Assembly (NCBI GenBank): GCA_900467685.1
Contig: UBQX01000002.1
Coordinates: forward strand, 62,001 to 126,000
Source of the DNA: Hyphomicrobiales bacterium
GTDB lineage: Bacteria > Pseudomonadota > Alphaproteobacteria > Rhizobiales > Rhizobiaceae
DNA length: 64,000 nt
Direction of reading: 5' to 3'
A program made the position numbers and the translations under genes. The notes below the pieces were generated by a model. That model made no database searches, was not told the origin of the DNA, and was given only the letters and a program-made list of their open reading frames with translations. Shown one piece after another: positions 8,398 through 17,017 of the stretch; within the stretch, counting starts at the first letter, position 1; every line of letters begins with the position of its first letter.

Positions 8398-9573
8398 TCA
8401 GGCGTCCTTGCCGGCAAGTGCGCGCGCTGCGCGGGCGGCAAGGCTGATGCGGCCGCGCGCCGGATCGGAATTCGCGGCCTCCAGAACACCCATGAGCGGC
8501 GAACCCTCACCCTCGCGGGTCGCCGTCAGCGCCACCATCCGCGCGGCGATCGAAGCAATCTCCTCGCGAAGCGCGCCGTCGCGCGAGGCGTCGGCCGGAC
8601 CGGCAAGCTGATCGGCCACATCGCGCGCGTCATTGCGGATGCTCTCGGCAAATTTCGCCTGATCCATGGCGGCCGCTTCGGGTTCCGCATTGGCCGCAGC
8701 CTCTTCCGGCGCGCTGCCGGCGCCAGCTTCCGGCTCTCTCTGTTCGGGCTCCACCTGCTGAGGCTCCAGCGGCGGAGCGATCACGTCTTCGACCGCAGGA
8801 CGGGCAATACCGGCAAGCTTCTCCTTCAGCTTCTCCAGCTCGCGCATCCGCCGGTCGAGTGACTCGTCCATCTCGGCATTGCGGGCGACTTCGTCGTCGA
8901 GCCGCTGCTTGAGGCTGGAGACGCGGCCGTGACTTTCCTCCATCTTGAACTCGGCATCACGGGCGCGCTGCTCGGCAGCCTTGAGCTCGCTGCGCAACTG
9001 GTCGCGCTCGCCCTTGAGCTGGTTGATGGTCGATTTGAGGTTTTCGATCTCCGTCTCTCGCACGGCAATGTCGATCTTGCCGTAGTCGACAAAGCCGCCG
9101 AGATGCTCGGCCTCAACGCCCAGCTCCTGCGCGCGGCGCTCGGCTTCGGCCAGAAGCGCATCCCGCACCTGGATCTCGGCGCGTGCGCGTTCCAGCTCGC
9201 TGTCGCGTTCGCCAAGTTCGGCGCCACGCGCCTCCAGCGCTGTGCGCAGATGGGTGATCTGATCGGAAAGCGATGCGGCCTCGGTGACCGCGGCTTTCAG
9301 CTCGCTGCGCAGCCGCTCGGCCGTCAGTTCATGGGCCAGGCCCTTCTCCCGCTCGCGCTTGATGGCAACGCCGAGCTTGGCATTCTCCGCAGCATAGGTG
9401 GCGCGCACCATGTCCGCCTGCGCGCGCAGCTCTGCGGCACTCAGCGGCACGGTGGCGCGGATGCGGTTTTCGGTAAAATGCACGATGCGGCGACGAACGG
9501 CCGGCGCGACGAGAACGGTGGCAAGAACCGCCGTCAGGAACCCGAGCGAAAAGAGCAGAATGTATTCAATCAC
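8398..9573 (-). CDS. Membrane-anchored coiled-coil protein of unknown function
   Basis: The 391-residue protein begins with one transmembrane segment (IEYILLFSLGFLTAVLATVL, residues 2-21). A long predicted coiled coil follows at about 45-255, rich in Glu, Arg, Leu and Ala, with heptad-like ELKAA, RAQELG and EKLKEKL repeats. Then come an acidic Ala/Pro/Glu linker (about 265-305) and a C-terminal helical part that includes ISLAARAARALAGKD. I recognise no family function; it is commonly annotated as hypothetical in Rhizobiaceae. The start is GTG at 9573. It is convergent with the methyltransferase gene, with seven bases between stops. Confidence 0.8.
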   Translation of the reverse strand: MIEYILLFSLGFLTAVLATVLVAPAVRRRIVHFTENRIRATVPLSAAELRAQADMVRATYAAENAKLGVAIKREREKGLAHELTAERLRSELKAAVTEAASLSDQITHLRTALEARGAELGERDSELERARAEIQVRDALLAEAERRAQELGVEAEHLGGFVDYGKIDIAVRETEIENLKSTINQLKGERDQLRSELKAAEQRARDAEFKMEESHGRVSSLKQRLDDEVARNAEMDESLDRRMRELEKLKEKLAGIARPAVEDVIAPPLEPQQVEPEQREPEAGAGSAPEEAAANAEPEAAAMDQAKFAESIRNDARDVADQLAGPADASRDGALREEIASIAARMVALTATREGEGSPLMGVLEAANSDPARGRISLAARAARALAGKDA

Positions 9574-9648
9574 TGTGAAATCGCTTTTCCGGGATGTGGC
9601 CGGCTACTGTCATACTACGCGTCGAAATTGCAGTGAGCAAGTTACGCT

Positions 9649-10242
9649 TCAGAAGGGGTTCCAGGTGGGGGTGGGGGTGAATTTCAGATAGCCGACATTC
9701 ACGCCGAGCCGCGCGCCGACGCCGGTATGGATCGGCACGAGAACGATGTTCTGGTTCTCAACGACAGTCATCGAGACGCCGGCAACCACATAGGCCGAGC
9801 CACTGACGCCGCCAAAGCGCTGGTAGAGCGCCTCGGTGGAGGGAAGGTTGTAGACCAGCATCATGACGCGGCTGCCCTGGCCGCCCCAATCGAAGCCGAG
9901 CGACGGGCCCTGCCAGAAGGCGGGATGCTGGCCGGCATTCTTCGTATAGAGCTGGCCTTCCCCATAGGTCAGACCGGCAACAAAGGCTCCCGAGCCTTCC
10001 TGGCCGAGAATATAACCATTCGGCAGGCCATACTGGCTGAAGGCGTTTTCGATGACCTTGGCGATGCCGCCCGAGGTCGAGCCGAAGAACTTGTGGCCGG
10101 TGTCGACGATTTCCTGAGCCGTATACTGGCTGGCATCCGCACGCGCCTCCTTCAAGGGAAGGACAACCGCAACGGCAAGGAAGAGCGCGCTAAGCGCGAA
10201 GCGCATCACAACCTGGGCATTATACAGTCGAACCATGATCAT
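9649..10242 (-). CDS. DUF1134 (EipA-type) exported protein
   Basis: About 197 residues from the ATG at 10242, which has GGAGG four to five bases upstream; the open frame continues upstream but without export features. An N-terminal signal peptide (FALSALFLAVAVVLPLKEARA, cleavage after ARA) precedes the DUF1134 domain, with KFFGSTSGGIAKVIENAF, GLTYGEGQLYTK and SLGFDWGGQGSRVMMLVYNL. In Brucella a DUF1134 protein, EipA, is a periplasmic envelope-integrity factor whose gene is controlled by CtrA; that precedent is of interest because a near-match CtrA box lies upstream. It is divergent from chpT. Confidence 0.88.
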   Translation of the reverse strand: MIMVRLYNAQVVMRFALSALFLAVAVVLPLKEARADASQYTAQEIVDTGHKFFGSTSGGIAKVIENAFSQYGLPNGYILGQEGSGAFVAGLTYGEGQLYTKNAGQHPAFWQGPSLGFDWGGQGSRVMMLVYNLPSTEALYQRFGGVSGSAYVVAGVSMTVVENQNIVLVPIHTGVGARLGVNVGYLKFTPTPTWNPF

Positions 10243-10348
10243 CCGTCCTCCGGAAATGATTTTGTCGATCGGCCGCTCTTGCCTCGAACCCGTTCGACGC
10301 ACGAACAGCCGGACGGCCAATACTCTGTTCCATTTTGGCCCGATCATG

Positions 10349-10363
10349 TTAACAATCGGTTTA
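10349..10363. promoter_or_regulatory. Near-consensus CtrA box between DUF1134 gene and chpT
   Basis: TTAACAATCGGTTTA matches TTAA-N7-TTAA at seven of eight fixed positions. It lies 110 bp before the chpT start and 107 bp before the DUF1134 gene, so it could serve either. The site is symmetric, so the orientation does not decide. Confidence 0.4.
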
Positions 10364-10472
10364 CCAAACGTGGTGTCATTATGGCGAAGAGATGAATCAC
10401 TCCGCTCACGGCGGCGCCCTCCCCGCGGCTGCCTGCCTAAGCATCAATCCCGGCGGAAATCAGGAGACTTCG

Positions 10473-11117
10473 ATGGCGAAAAATGCCAACCTTACCCTTT
10501 CAGGTCCGGATCTTGCCGCGCTTCTTTGCAGCCGCGTCTGCCATGACGTGATCTCGCCCGTGGGCGCGATCAACAACGGTCTGGAGCTTCTGGATGAAGG
10601 CGGCGCGGATGCCGACGCCATGGACCTCATCCGCACCAGCGCGCTCAACGCTTCGGTTCGCCTGAAATTTGCCCGCCTCGCCTTCGGGGCTTCCGGTTCG
10701 GTCGGCGCATCGATCGACACCGGCGAGGCCGAAAAGGCCGCCAAGGATTTCGCCGCTGCCGAGAAGAAGACGGAAGTCACCTGGTCAGGGCCCCGCGCAA
10801 TCGTGGCGAAGAACCGCGTCAAGCTGCTGATGAACCTCTTCCTGCTCGCCTATGGCTCGATCCCGCGTGGCGGCCAAGTCGATGTCGTTCTGGAAAACCC
10901 GGAATATGACGCCAAGTTCAAGCTCACGGCCAAGGGCCGCATGATGCGCATTCCGGCCAAGTTCACCGAACTCCATACCGGCGAAGCCCAGGAGGCGATC
11001 GACGCGCACTCCATCCAGCCCTATTACACGCTTCTGCTGGCCGACGAATGCGGCATGGTGCTGAAGGCCGAAGCGACTGGCGAAGAGATCATCTTCACGG
11101 CTGAACTGGCCGCGTAA
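10473..11117 (+). CDS. chpT: ChpT, histidine phosphotransferase of the CckA-ChpT-CtrA phosphorelay
   Basis: ChpT passes phosphate from the hybrid kinase CckA to CtrA and CpdR, so it sets CtrA activity and stability in the cell cycle. The 214-residue protein has the dimerising helical hairpin with the phospho-accepting motif SRVCHDVISPVGAINNGLEL; the His is residue 24. A degenerate kinase-like ATPase domain (about 95-214) follows without ATP-binding boxes, as in known ChpT. I chose the ATG at 10473 (MAKNANLTL), which has AGGAG six bases upstream, over an in-frame ATG 27 codons earlier. It is followed by a terminator hairpin and the receiver-like gene. Confidence 0.93.
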   Translation: MAKNANLTLSGPDLAALLCSRVCHDVISPVGAINNGLELLDEGGADADAMDLIRTSALNASVRLKFARLAFGASGSVGASIDTGEAEKAAKDFAAAEKKTEVTWSGPRAIVAKNRVKLLMNLFLLAYGSIPRGGQVDVVLENPEYDAKFKLTAKGRMMRIPAKFTELHTGEAQEAIDAHSIQPYYTLLLADECGMVLKAEATGEEIIFTAELAA

Positions 11118-11172
11118 GCGCCGATTCCAGCGGAGCCTGACGAGGCTTCGCCATTGGTAACAACAGGATTGC

Positions 11173-11201
11173 AAACCGTTAACCAATCCCGGTAACGGTT
11201 T
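11173..11201 (+). terminator. Terminator-like hairpin after chpT
   Basis: AAACCGTTAACC and GGTAACGGTTT pair with one bulged A around a six-base loop, followed by TTTGTTTCTCTT. It falls between the chpT stop and the receiver-like gene, suggesting that the two are not one simple transcript. Confidence 0.6.
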
Positions 11202-11270
11202 GTTTCTCTTAAGCCCCTACCATCTGGTCATATTAACACACCGCCCGATATTTCGCGGAGATATGGCCCC

Positions 11271-11657
11271 ATGAACCTCTTGATTGCAGATCAGTCCGAC
11301 GTCGTTCGCAAAGTGGCGAAGCGCATTCTGACCGGCATGAATTTCGAGGTCACCGAGGCCCGCAACGCGGCGGACGCAACCGCGCGCTGCATGAAGGCGC
11401 TGCCGCAGATCGTCATTGTCGAAGCCGCCATGGACGGCGCACTGGAACTCATCCAGTTCATCCGCACCATCCCGGGCAATGAACGCACCCGCATCTACTA
11501 TTGCATCGTCGAGGCCGACCTCAGGAAGATGATGGCTGGCCGCCGCGCAGGCGCCAACGACTTCCTGATGAAACCATTCGACCGCAAGACACTCGGCGCC
11601 GTGTTCAACGGCCTTGCCCAGCCGGCCGAACAGCCCCGTCAGACGGCCGCGCAATAA
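11271..11657 (+). CDS. Receiver-domain protein with a degenerate phosphorylation site
   Basis: The 128-residue protein consists of a single CheY-like receiver fold. The order is right (LLIADQSDVVRKVAKRIL at 3-20, QIVIVEAAMDG at 46-56, DFLMKPFDRKTL at 97-108), and Lys101 is kept. The phospho-accepting Asp is replaced by Glu51, the Asp-Asp pocket is reduced to Asp7-Gln8, and the usual Thr/Ser after strand 4 is missing (IYYCIVEAD). It therefore cannot work as an ordinary receiver and may mimic the phosphorylated state. It is not CpdR-like in sequence. It sits directly after chpT, so a role in that relay is possible but is inference. Its 3' end overlaps the convergent glucosidase gene by 19 bp. 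Confidence 0.8.
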   Translation: MNLLIADQSDVVRKVAKRILTGMNFEVTEARNAADATARCMKALPQIVIVEAAMDGALELIQFIRTIPGNERTRIYYCIVEADLRKMMAGRRAGANDFLMKPFDRKTLGAVFNGLAQPAEQPRQTAAQ

Positions 11658-13294
11658 GCGCTCAACGGCGCCAGTTCCACGACATTACCCGACAGCGTGC
11701 CGGCAAAGCCCGGAGCCTGCGGGACTGGTAGCGGCAACATGTTGCCCTGAAGCGTGAAGCTCTGCGCCTCCCGCGTCAGATTGTAGACGAACAGCATGGC
11801 TCGCCCGCCCCGCCGCCGGACAAAGGCCAGCACGTCCTCGCTTTCCCCCAGAAACTCGATCGACCCCTGCGTCAGTTCCTTGCGGCTGCGGCGAAAGGCG
11901 AGCACCCGCCGGTAGTGCGACAGCACCGATTGCGGATCGCGCTCCTGCTGATCGACGGCCAACGTCCGGTGCAGTTCCGGCACCGGCAACCACGGCTTCT
12001 CGGCCGTCGTGAAACCGGCAAACGGCTGGTCCGCTTCCCAGGGCATGGGAATGCGGCATCCGTCGCGGCCCTTGAAGGCGGGCCAGAAGCGGATGCCATA
12101 GGGGTCCTGCAGGTCTTCAAAGGCGAGTTCAGCTTCCGACAGGCCAAGCTCTTCGCCCTGATAGAGGCAGATGGAGCCGCGCAGGCTCGCCAGCAGCGTG
12201 ATGGCAAGCTTGGCGACATGCGCCCGCTCTTCCTCAGTCGCGGCGAAACGGCTCGCATGGCGCATGACGTCATGGTTTGAGAAGGCCCAGCAGACCCAGC
12301 CGTCACGAACTTCGCGCTCGAAATTCGTCACGCAATTGCGGATATGGCGCGCGGTGAAATCCGGCCCGAGCAGGTCGAACGTGTAGCACATGTGCAGCTT
12401 GTCGCCGCCGCTCGTGTACTCCGCCACCGTCTTCAGCGAGCGCGCGCCGTCGCCCACCTCGCCGACAGACATCCGACCTGAATATTGATCCAGGAGAGCA
12501 CGGAACCGCTGCAGGAACGCAATGTTTTCCGGCCGCGTCTTGTCGAAGAGATGCTCCTGCATCCCATAAGGATTGACGTCCGGCGCATCCGCCGAGGTTG
12601 CGCCGTCTTCGGGATAATGCGGCGGATTGCAGCGCAGATGCTTGTCGTGGAAATAGTAGTTCACCGTATCGAGCCGGAACCCGTCGACGCCGCGATCAAG
12701 CCAAAACTTCACGGTCTCCAGAAGCGCGTCCTGCACTTGCGGGTTATGGAAGTTGAGATCCGGCTGAGAGGTCAGGAAGTTGTGCATGTAGTACTGCTTG
12801 CGCACGCCGTCCCATTCCCAGGCAGGACCGCCGAAGATCGACAGCCAGTTGTTGGGCGCCGACCCATCCGGCTTCGGATCGGCCCAGACATACCAGTCGG
12901 CCTTCGGATTGTTGCGGCTCGACCGGCTCTCGACGAACCAGGGATGACGGTCAGAGGTGTGCGAGATGACCTGATCGATGATGACCTTGAGCCCGAGGCG
13001 ATGCGCCTGCGTGAGCATCTGGTCGAAATCTGCCAAAGTCCCGAATTGCGGATCGACATCGCAGTAATCCGACACGTCATAGCCCATGTCCGCCTGCGGC
13101 GACTTGAAGAAGGGCGAGAGCCAGATCGCGTCGACGCCGAGAAAGGCGATATGGCCGAGCCGCTGCGTGACACCTTTCAGATCGCCGACGCCGCTCGCCG
13201 TCGTGTCCTGAAACGAGCGCGGATAGACCTGATAGATCGAGGCGCCGCGCCACCAGTCTGCGGGAACCGAGCGGGATTTCAGAACGGCGGCCAT
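11639..13294 (-). CDS. GH13-family alpha-glucosidase (AglA-like)
   Basis: The 551-residue protein is an alpha-amylase-family TIM-barrel enzyme of the oligo-1,6/alpha-glucosidase type. Seen: the conserved start DWWRGASIYQVYPRSFQD, GVDAIWLSPFFKSP, nucleophile Asp209 in GFRLDTVN, acid/base Glu279 in VGEVGD, and the transition-state stabiliser Asp342 in SNHDV. No signal peptide is visible, so it probably acts in the cytoplasm on imported alpha-glucosides. In many rhizobia aglA lies in an aglEFGAK transport operon; here no transporter genes flank it. Convergent overlap of 19 bp with the receiver gene. Confidence 0.9.
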   Translation of the reverse strand: MAAVLKSRSVPADWWRGASIYQVYPRSFQDTTASGVGDLKGVTQRLGHIAFLGVDAIWLSPFFKSPQADMGYDVSDYCDVDPQFGTLADFDQMLTQAHRLGLKVIIDQVISHTSDRHPWFVESRSSRNNPKADWYVWADPKPDGSAPNNWLSIFGGPAWEWDGVRKQYYMHNFLTSQPDLNFHNPQVQDALLETVKFWLDRGVDGFRLDTVNYYFHDKHLRCNPPHYPEDGATSADAPDVNPYGMQEHLFDKTRPENIAFLQRFRALLDQYSGRMSVGEVGDGARSLKTVAEYTSGGDKLHMCYTFDLLGPDFTARHIRNCVTNFEREVRDGWVCWAFSNHDVMRHASRFAATEEERAHVAKLAITLLASLRGSICLYQGEELGLSEAELAFEDLQDPYGIRFWPAFKGRDGCRIPMPWEADQPFAGFTTAEKPWLPVPELHRTLAVDQQERDPQSVLSHYRRVLAFRRSRKELTQGSIEFLGESEDVLAFVRRRGGRAMLFVYNLTREAQSFTLQGNMLPLPVPQAPGFAGTLSGNVVELAPLSAYCAAV

Positions 13295-13456
13295 GCCGAC
13301 TCCTTCAAGTCAAAGAATACCGGAATTCATGCTGGGTACGCGGCCCAATTGTCAACCGCAACAGCACCGGCGATGCCGGTTGTGCAGTCCCGTAATACGC
13401 ACATCACATACCGCCGGCACAATAGGGCAGACTCACGAAACGGGCGTGGCAGAAGC

Positions 13457-14491
13457 ATGAAAAAGATCACGATTGTTACTGATGCCTGGAAACCGCAGAT
13501 CAATGGCGTGGTTCGTTCCATCGAACAGACGGTCGATGAACTGAAACGCATGGGAATCAAGGTTGTTCTGATCACGCCGCAGATGTTCACGAGCATCCCC
13601 TGCCCGACCTATCCGGAAATCCGCCTTGCGCTCACTGTTCCCGGCCAGATCGGCCAGATGCTGGCGAGCGAAGAGCCGACCTATGTGCATATCGCAACGG
13701 AGGGACCACTGGGCCTGTCTGCCCGCGCGTGGTGCCTGCGCCAGGGCAAGCCGTTCTCGACCAGCTACCACACCCGCTTTCCGGAATACGTCTCGGCCCG
13801 CTGGCCGATCCCGGAAAGCCTCGCTTACGCCTATGTCCGCCACTTCCACAATGGCGGCAATGTCTGCATGGTGGCGACGGAAAGCCTGGAGCAGGAACTG
13901 AAGGAGAAAGGCTTCCAGAACCTCCGCCGCTGGTCGCGCGGTATCGACGCCCGCCTCTTCCGCCCCATGGCCAAGCTCGATCGACCCTTCGATCTGCCGC
14001 GCCCGATCTTCATGACGGTAGGGCGCATCGCGGTGGAGAAGAACCTGCCCGCGTTTCTCGATCTGGACCTGCCCGGCTCCAGGGTCGTGGTCGGCGACGG
14101 CCCGGCGCGCGAGGAGCTTGAGGCGCGCTATCCGGACGCCCATTTCACCGGCTTCCGCACCGGCGAGGCGCTGGCGGAGACTTATGCGCAGGCCGACGTC
14201 TTCGTCTTCCCCTCCAAGACCGATACATTCGGCAACACGATCCTTGAAGCCATGGCGTCCGGCGTGCCAGTGGCGGCACATCCTGTGACAGGCCCCGGCG
14301 ACATCCTGAAGAACCACGCGGATGCCGGCGCACTCGACGACGATCTCCGTGACGCCTGCCTGCGGGCCCTGCAATGCTCGCCGAAAGCTGCACGGGCGCT
14401 GGCGGAAAGCTACAGCTGGCGGGCGGCGACACAGCAGTTCTGGCGGAATGTGGAGTTCGCCAACAGCGCGTCTTTCTGCATGGCGGCGTGA
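13457..14491 (+). CDS. GT4-family glycosyltransferase (SqdX/PimB-like)
   Basis: 344 residues from the ATG at 13457; a longer open frame runs far upstream but is antisense to the glucosidase. The N-terminal donor-side fold has IVTDAWKPQINGVVRSIEQT and PCPTYPEIRLAL; the C-terminal domain has FMTVGRIAVEKNL and the GT4 signature PSKTDTFGNTILEAMASGVPV. This pattern is typical of enzymes that glycosylate diacylglycerol or phosphatidylinositol. In rhizobia such enzymes make phosphorus-free glycolipids during phosphate starvation; the next gene is phoX, which makes that role attractive. No clear PHO box precedes this gene, so the link remains inference. Confidence 0.85.
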   Translation: MKKITIVTDAWKPQINGVVRSIEQTVDELKRMGIKVVLITPQMFTSIPCPTYPEIRLALTVPGQIGQMLASEEPTYVHIATEGPLGLSARAWCLRQGKPFSTSYHTRFPEYVSARWPIPESLAYAYVRHFHNGGNVCMVATESLEQELKEKGFQNLRRWSRGIDARLFRPMAKLDRPFDLPRPIFMTVGRIAVEKNLPAFLDLDLPGSRVVVGDGPAREELEARYPDAHFTGFRTGEALAETYAQADVFVFPSKTDTFGNTILEAMASGVPVAAHPVTGPGDILKNHADAGALDDDLRDACLRALQCSPKAARALAESYSWRAATQQFWRNVEFANSASFCMAA

Positions 14492-14798
14492 TTTCCCATC
14501 CTCAAACTGTCATCTTGCGTCAACCGGCTCAGCGTGGATCTCGGCTTGCGGATTCCATTTGCCCTGGGAGCCCGGTCATGAACTGCCCGGCCCGATTCCC
14601 GCGCCCCATAAACATCGGAAGTTTGAAGGGGATGGCGAAAATCGCTCACACTTTTGGCCAGCCCGCTCCAGCTGTTCTTTTCCGGAATGCACCTGAATGT
14701 TCATCGATCTGTCTTGTAACCGTCTTAGGTTTCCGAGACAGCAGAGCGACCGCTCTTTCCCCGACCGAAGTCACGGGAAGGCAATCAGAGGATAAGTC
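14492..14798. other. 307-bp gap between glycosyltransferase and phoX: phoX control region
   Basis: No convincing gene is present; open frames here are short and lack ribosome-binding sites. It holds one isolated CTGTCAT half-site (14507-14513) and, nearer to phoX, the PHO-box-like repeat at 14698-14726. GAGGA at about seven bases upstream sets the phoX start. Confidence 0.6.
14698..14726 (+). promoter_or_regulatory. PHO-box-like direct repeats (PhoB binding) before phoX
   Basis: CTGTCTT (14709-14715), GTAA, CCGTCTT (14720-14726) gives two half-sites 11 bp apart, as in the rhizobial PHO box CTGTCAT-N4-CTGTCAT. A third, weaker half-site, TGTTCAT, sits in register at 14698-14704. It lies about 75-100 bp before phoX, a known member of PhoB regulons. 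Confidence 0.6.
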
Positions 14799-16754
14799 AT
14801 GTTGGATAAGATCACCGCTTCACGCCGCCAGACACTCAAGTTTCTTGCCGGTGTCCCGATGTTGCCGCTCGGTGCATCGGCGGCGAGTTCGCTTCTGGCG
14901 CTTGGCGCGGTCCGCGACGCCGCTGCTGCGCCGGTAGGCTTCGCCTCTGCAAAATTCACATCGATGCCGGCGCCGTCGCTCGCCGATCCGGCCGCCATGG
15001 CAACCACGACAGTTGGCTCGGAGCTGACCGTCACGCTCGCCGACGGAACCAGGCAAGCTTTCAAGCTGGCCTACCAGCCATTCTTCATCACCGGCGACAT
15101 GGTGCCGGATGGCAAGGGCGGGCAGATCCTGGCGGGCGGCTATTACGACATCAACAACAAGCCGATTGTCGATACGTCGGTTCCAGGCAAGGAGCGCCAG
15201 TTCTTCTCCGACTGTCCGGACGGCACGTCGCTGTTGCGGCCGATTGCCGGCGCCAAGGTCGACGGCGTCAAGGGCGACACCGTGTTTGCCGTTGTCCAGT
15301 TCGAATACATGTCGCGCGACCAGAAGGGCGATGACACCTATGGCCGCATGCCTTCGCCGATCGCCGTTCTGACGCTGGATCAGGACCCGGCCACCGGCAA
15401 GCTCTCCTTGGTGAAGTATCACAATGTCGATACCTCTCAGGCACACGGCCTGTGGATCACCTGCGGCGCCAGCCTGTCGCCCTGGAACACCCATCTGTCG
15501 AGCGAGGAATACGAACCGGACGCGTTCGCGGCTTCCTCGAACAAGCAGCTGCTGGGTTTCAGCAAGAACCTGTTTGGCGACGAGAAGGTGGCAAATCCCT
15601 ATCACTACGGTCATCTCCCGGAAGTGAAGGTCAATGCCGACGGCACCGGCACGTTGATCAAGCACTACTGCATCGGCCGCATCTCGCACGAACTGGTGCA
15701 GGTCATGCCCGATCAGCGCACGCTGCTGATGGGCGACGATGCGACCAATGGCGGTCTGTTCATGTTTGTCGCCGACAAGGAGGCCGACCTCTCGGCCGGC
15801 ACGCTCTATGTCGCCAAGCTCTCCGGCACGCTTTCCACCGACACCGCCGGGCCGGCCGACAAGGTCGTCTGGGTAAAGCTCGGTCATGCCACCAGCGCCG
15901 AGATCGAAAAGCTTGCCGATACGGTGAAGCCGGGCGAAATCATGGAGATTTCCAAGGAGGATCCCAAGGACCCCAGCTTCACCCGGATCGCCATGAGCGG
16001 AGCCTTCCATTGGGTCAAGTTGAAGCCCGGTACGGAAAAGGCCGCGGCCTTCCTCGAGACACACCGTTATGCCGCACTGATGGGCGGCAGCATGGTCTTC
16101 ACCAAGATGGAAGGCACCACCGTCAATGCCAAGGACAAGATTGCCTATTCGGCCATCTCCTACATCAAGGACTCGATGGTGAAGGGCGGCAAGGGCTGGT
16201 ATGAAACGTCAGGTGTCGCGCTTGAAAAGCCGCTCGACGCAGGTGGCATTCTGGGACACACCCTGGGTGGCGACCAGAAGGATAGCGGTGGCGAAGCGAT
16301 TGCCAGCGAATGGGTGCCCTTCGAAACACGTTTCGTGCTGACGGGCGAAGACATTACACCGGACGCGCTCGGCAACACCGCCAATCCGGACAAGATCGGC
16401 AATCCCGACAACATCAAGTTCTCCGAGCGCCTGCGCACACTGTTTATCGGCGAAGACAGCGGTATGCACGTCAACAACTTCCTGTGGGCCTACAATGTCG
16501 ATGACAAGCAATTGTCGCGCATCATGTCGGTGCCCGCAGGCGCGGAATCGACGGGACTTCACGCAATCGACGAACTCAACGGCTGGACCTATGTGATGAG
16601 CAACTTCCAGCATCCCGGCGATTGGGAGAAGTTCCACGCCAAGGTCAAGGATACGCTCGATCCTCTGATCCGCGCCAACTACAAGGACCGCTTCGGTGCC
16701 GCAGTCGGCTATCTGACGGCGGATTCAACCAGCATCAAGCTCGACAAGGCGTGA
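14799..16754 (+). CDS. phoX: PhoX-type alkaline phosphatase (DUF839), Tat-exported
   Basis: PhoX releases phosphate from phosphate esters in the periplasm or outside; family enzymes use calcium and iron. The 651-residue protein starts with a twin-arginine signal peptide (SRRQTLKFLAG at 7-17, then a hydrophobic stretch ending near AAAAP). The DUF839 domain fills the rest, with LWITCGASLSPWNTHLSSEE, YHYGHLPEVKV, YCIGRISHELVQVMPDQRT and the C-terminal MHVNNFLWAYN and YVMSNFQHPGDWEKF. The ATG at 14799 has a good GAGGA site. Likely induced by phosphate starvation through PhoB, given the upstream repeat. A hairpin follows about 80 bp after the stop. Confidence 0.92.
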   Translation: MLDKITASRRQTLKFLAGVPMLPLGASAASSLLALGAVRDAAAAPVGFASAKFTSMPAPSLADPAAMATTTVGSELTVTLADGTRQAFKLAYQPFFITGDMVPDGKGGQILAGGYYDINNKPIVDTSVPGKERQFFSDCPDGTSLLRPIAGAKVDGVKGDTVFAVVQFEYMSRDQKGDDTYGRMPSPIAVLTLDQDPATGKLSLVKYHNVDTSQAHGLWITCGASLSPWNTHLSSEEYEPDAFAASSNKQLLGFSKNLFGDEKVANPYHYGHLPEVKVNADGTGTLIKHYCIGRISHELVQVMPDQRTLLMGDDATNGGLFMFVADKEADLSAGTLYVAKLSGTLSTDTAGPADKVVWVKLGHATSAEIEKLADTVKPGEIMEISKEDPKDPSFTRIAMSGAFHWVKLKPGTEKAAAFLETHRYAALMGGSMVFTKMEGTTVNAKDKIAYSAISYIKDSMVKGGKGWYETSGVALEKPLDAGGILGHTLGGDQKDSGGEAIASEWVPFETRFVLTGEDITPDALGNTANPDKIGNPDNIKFSERLRTLFIGEDSGMHVNNFLWAYNVDDKQLSRIMSVPAGAESTGLHAIDELNGWTYVMSNFQHPGDWEKFHAKVKDTLDPLIRANYKDRFGAAVGYLTADSTSIKLDKA

Positions 16755-16831
16755 TCGCTCCAGCTCACGCTGGCGCAAAGCATTGCGAAGAGCCCATAGA
16801 GAGCGAAGCTGACACCGAAACATAAGAGGCG

Positions 16832-16869
16832 AGAGCCCGTCCGGTTCGCGATAAACCGGACGGGCTCTT
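16832..16869 (+). terminator. Terminator hairpin after phoX
   Basis: Arms AGAGCCCGTCCGGTT (16832-16846) and AACCGGACGGGCTCT (16854-16868) are perfect complements, but the following T run is short. I see no gene in the rest of the gap to der. Confidence 0.65.
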
Positions 16870-17017
16870 GATGTCTGATCATGGCCTTTGAAGGCGCAAT
16901 CCTTACGCAGGAATAGACGGTGGCGTCGACATGGGCCGTGTGCAGCAGGGGAGCACCACGCCAATCTGTATCTGCAGGGAAGTCTCCATCTGCTCCGCCA
17001 GGGAGCAGAAGAGGAGC

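Noticed and set aside
12485-13456. Long 5' extension of the glycosyltransferase open frame
   Set aside because: It is antisense to the GH13 gene; the family start is MKKITIVTDAW at 13457.
14507-14513. CTGTCAT taken as a full PHO box
   Set aside because: Only one good half-site; the following bases do not repeat it at 11 bp. The repeat at 14698-14726 is better placed.
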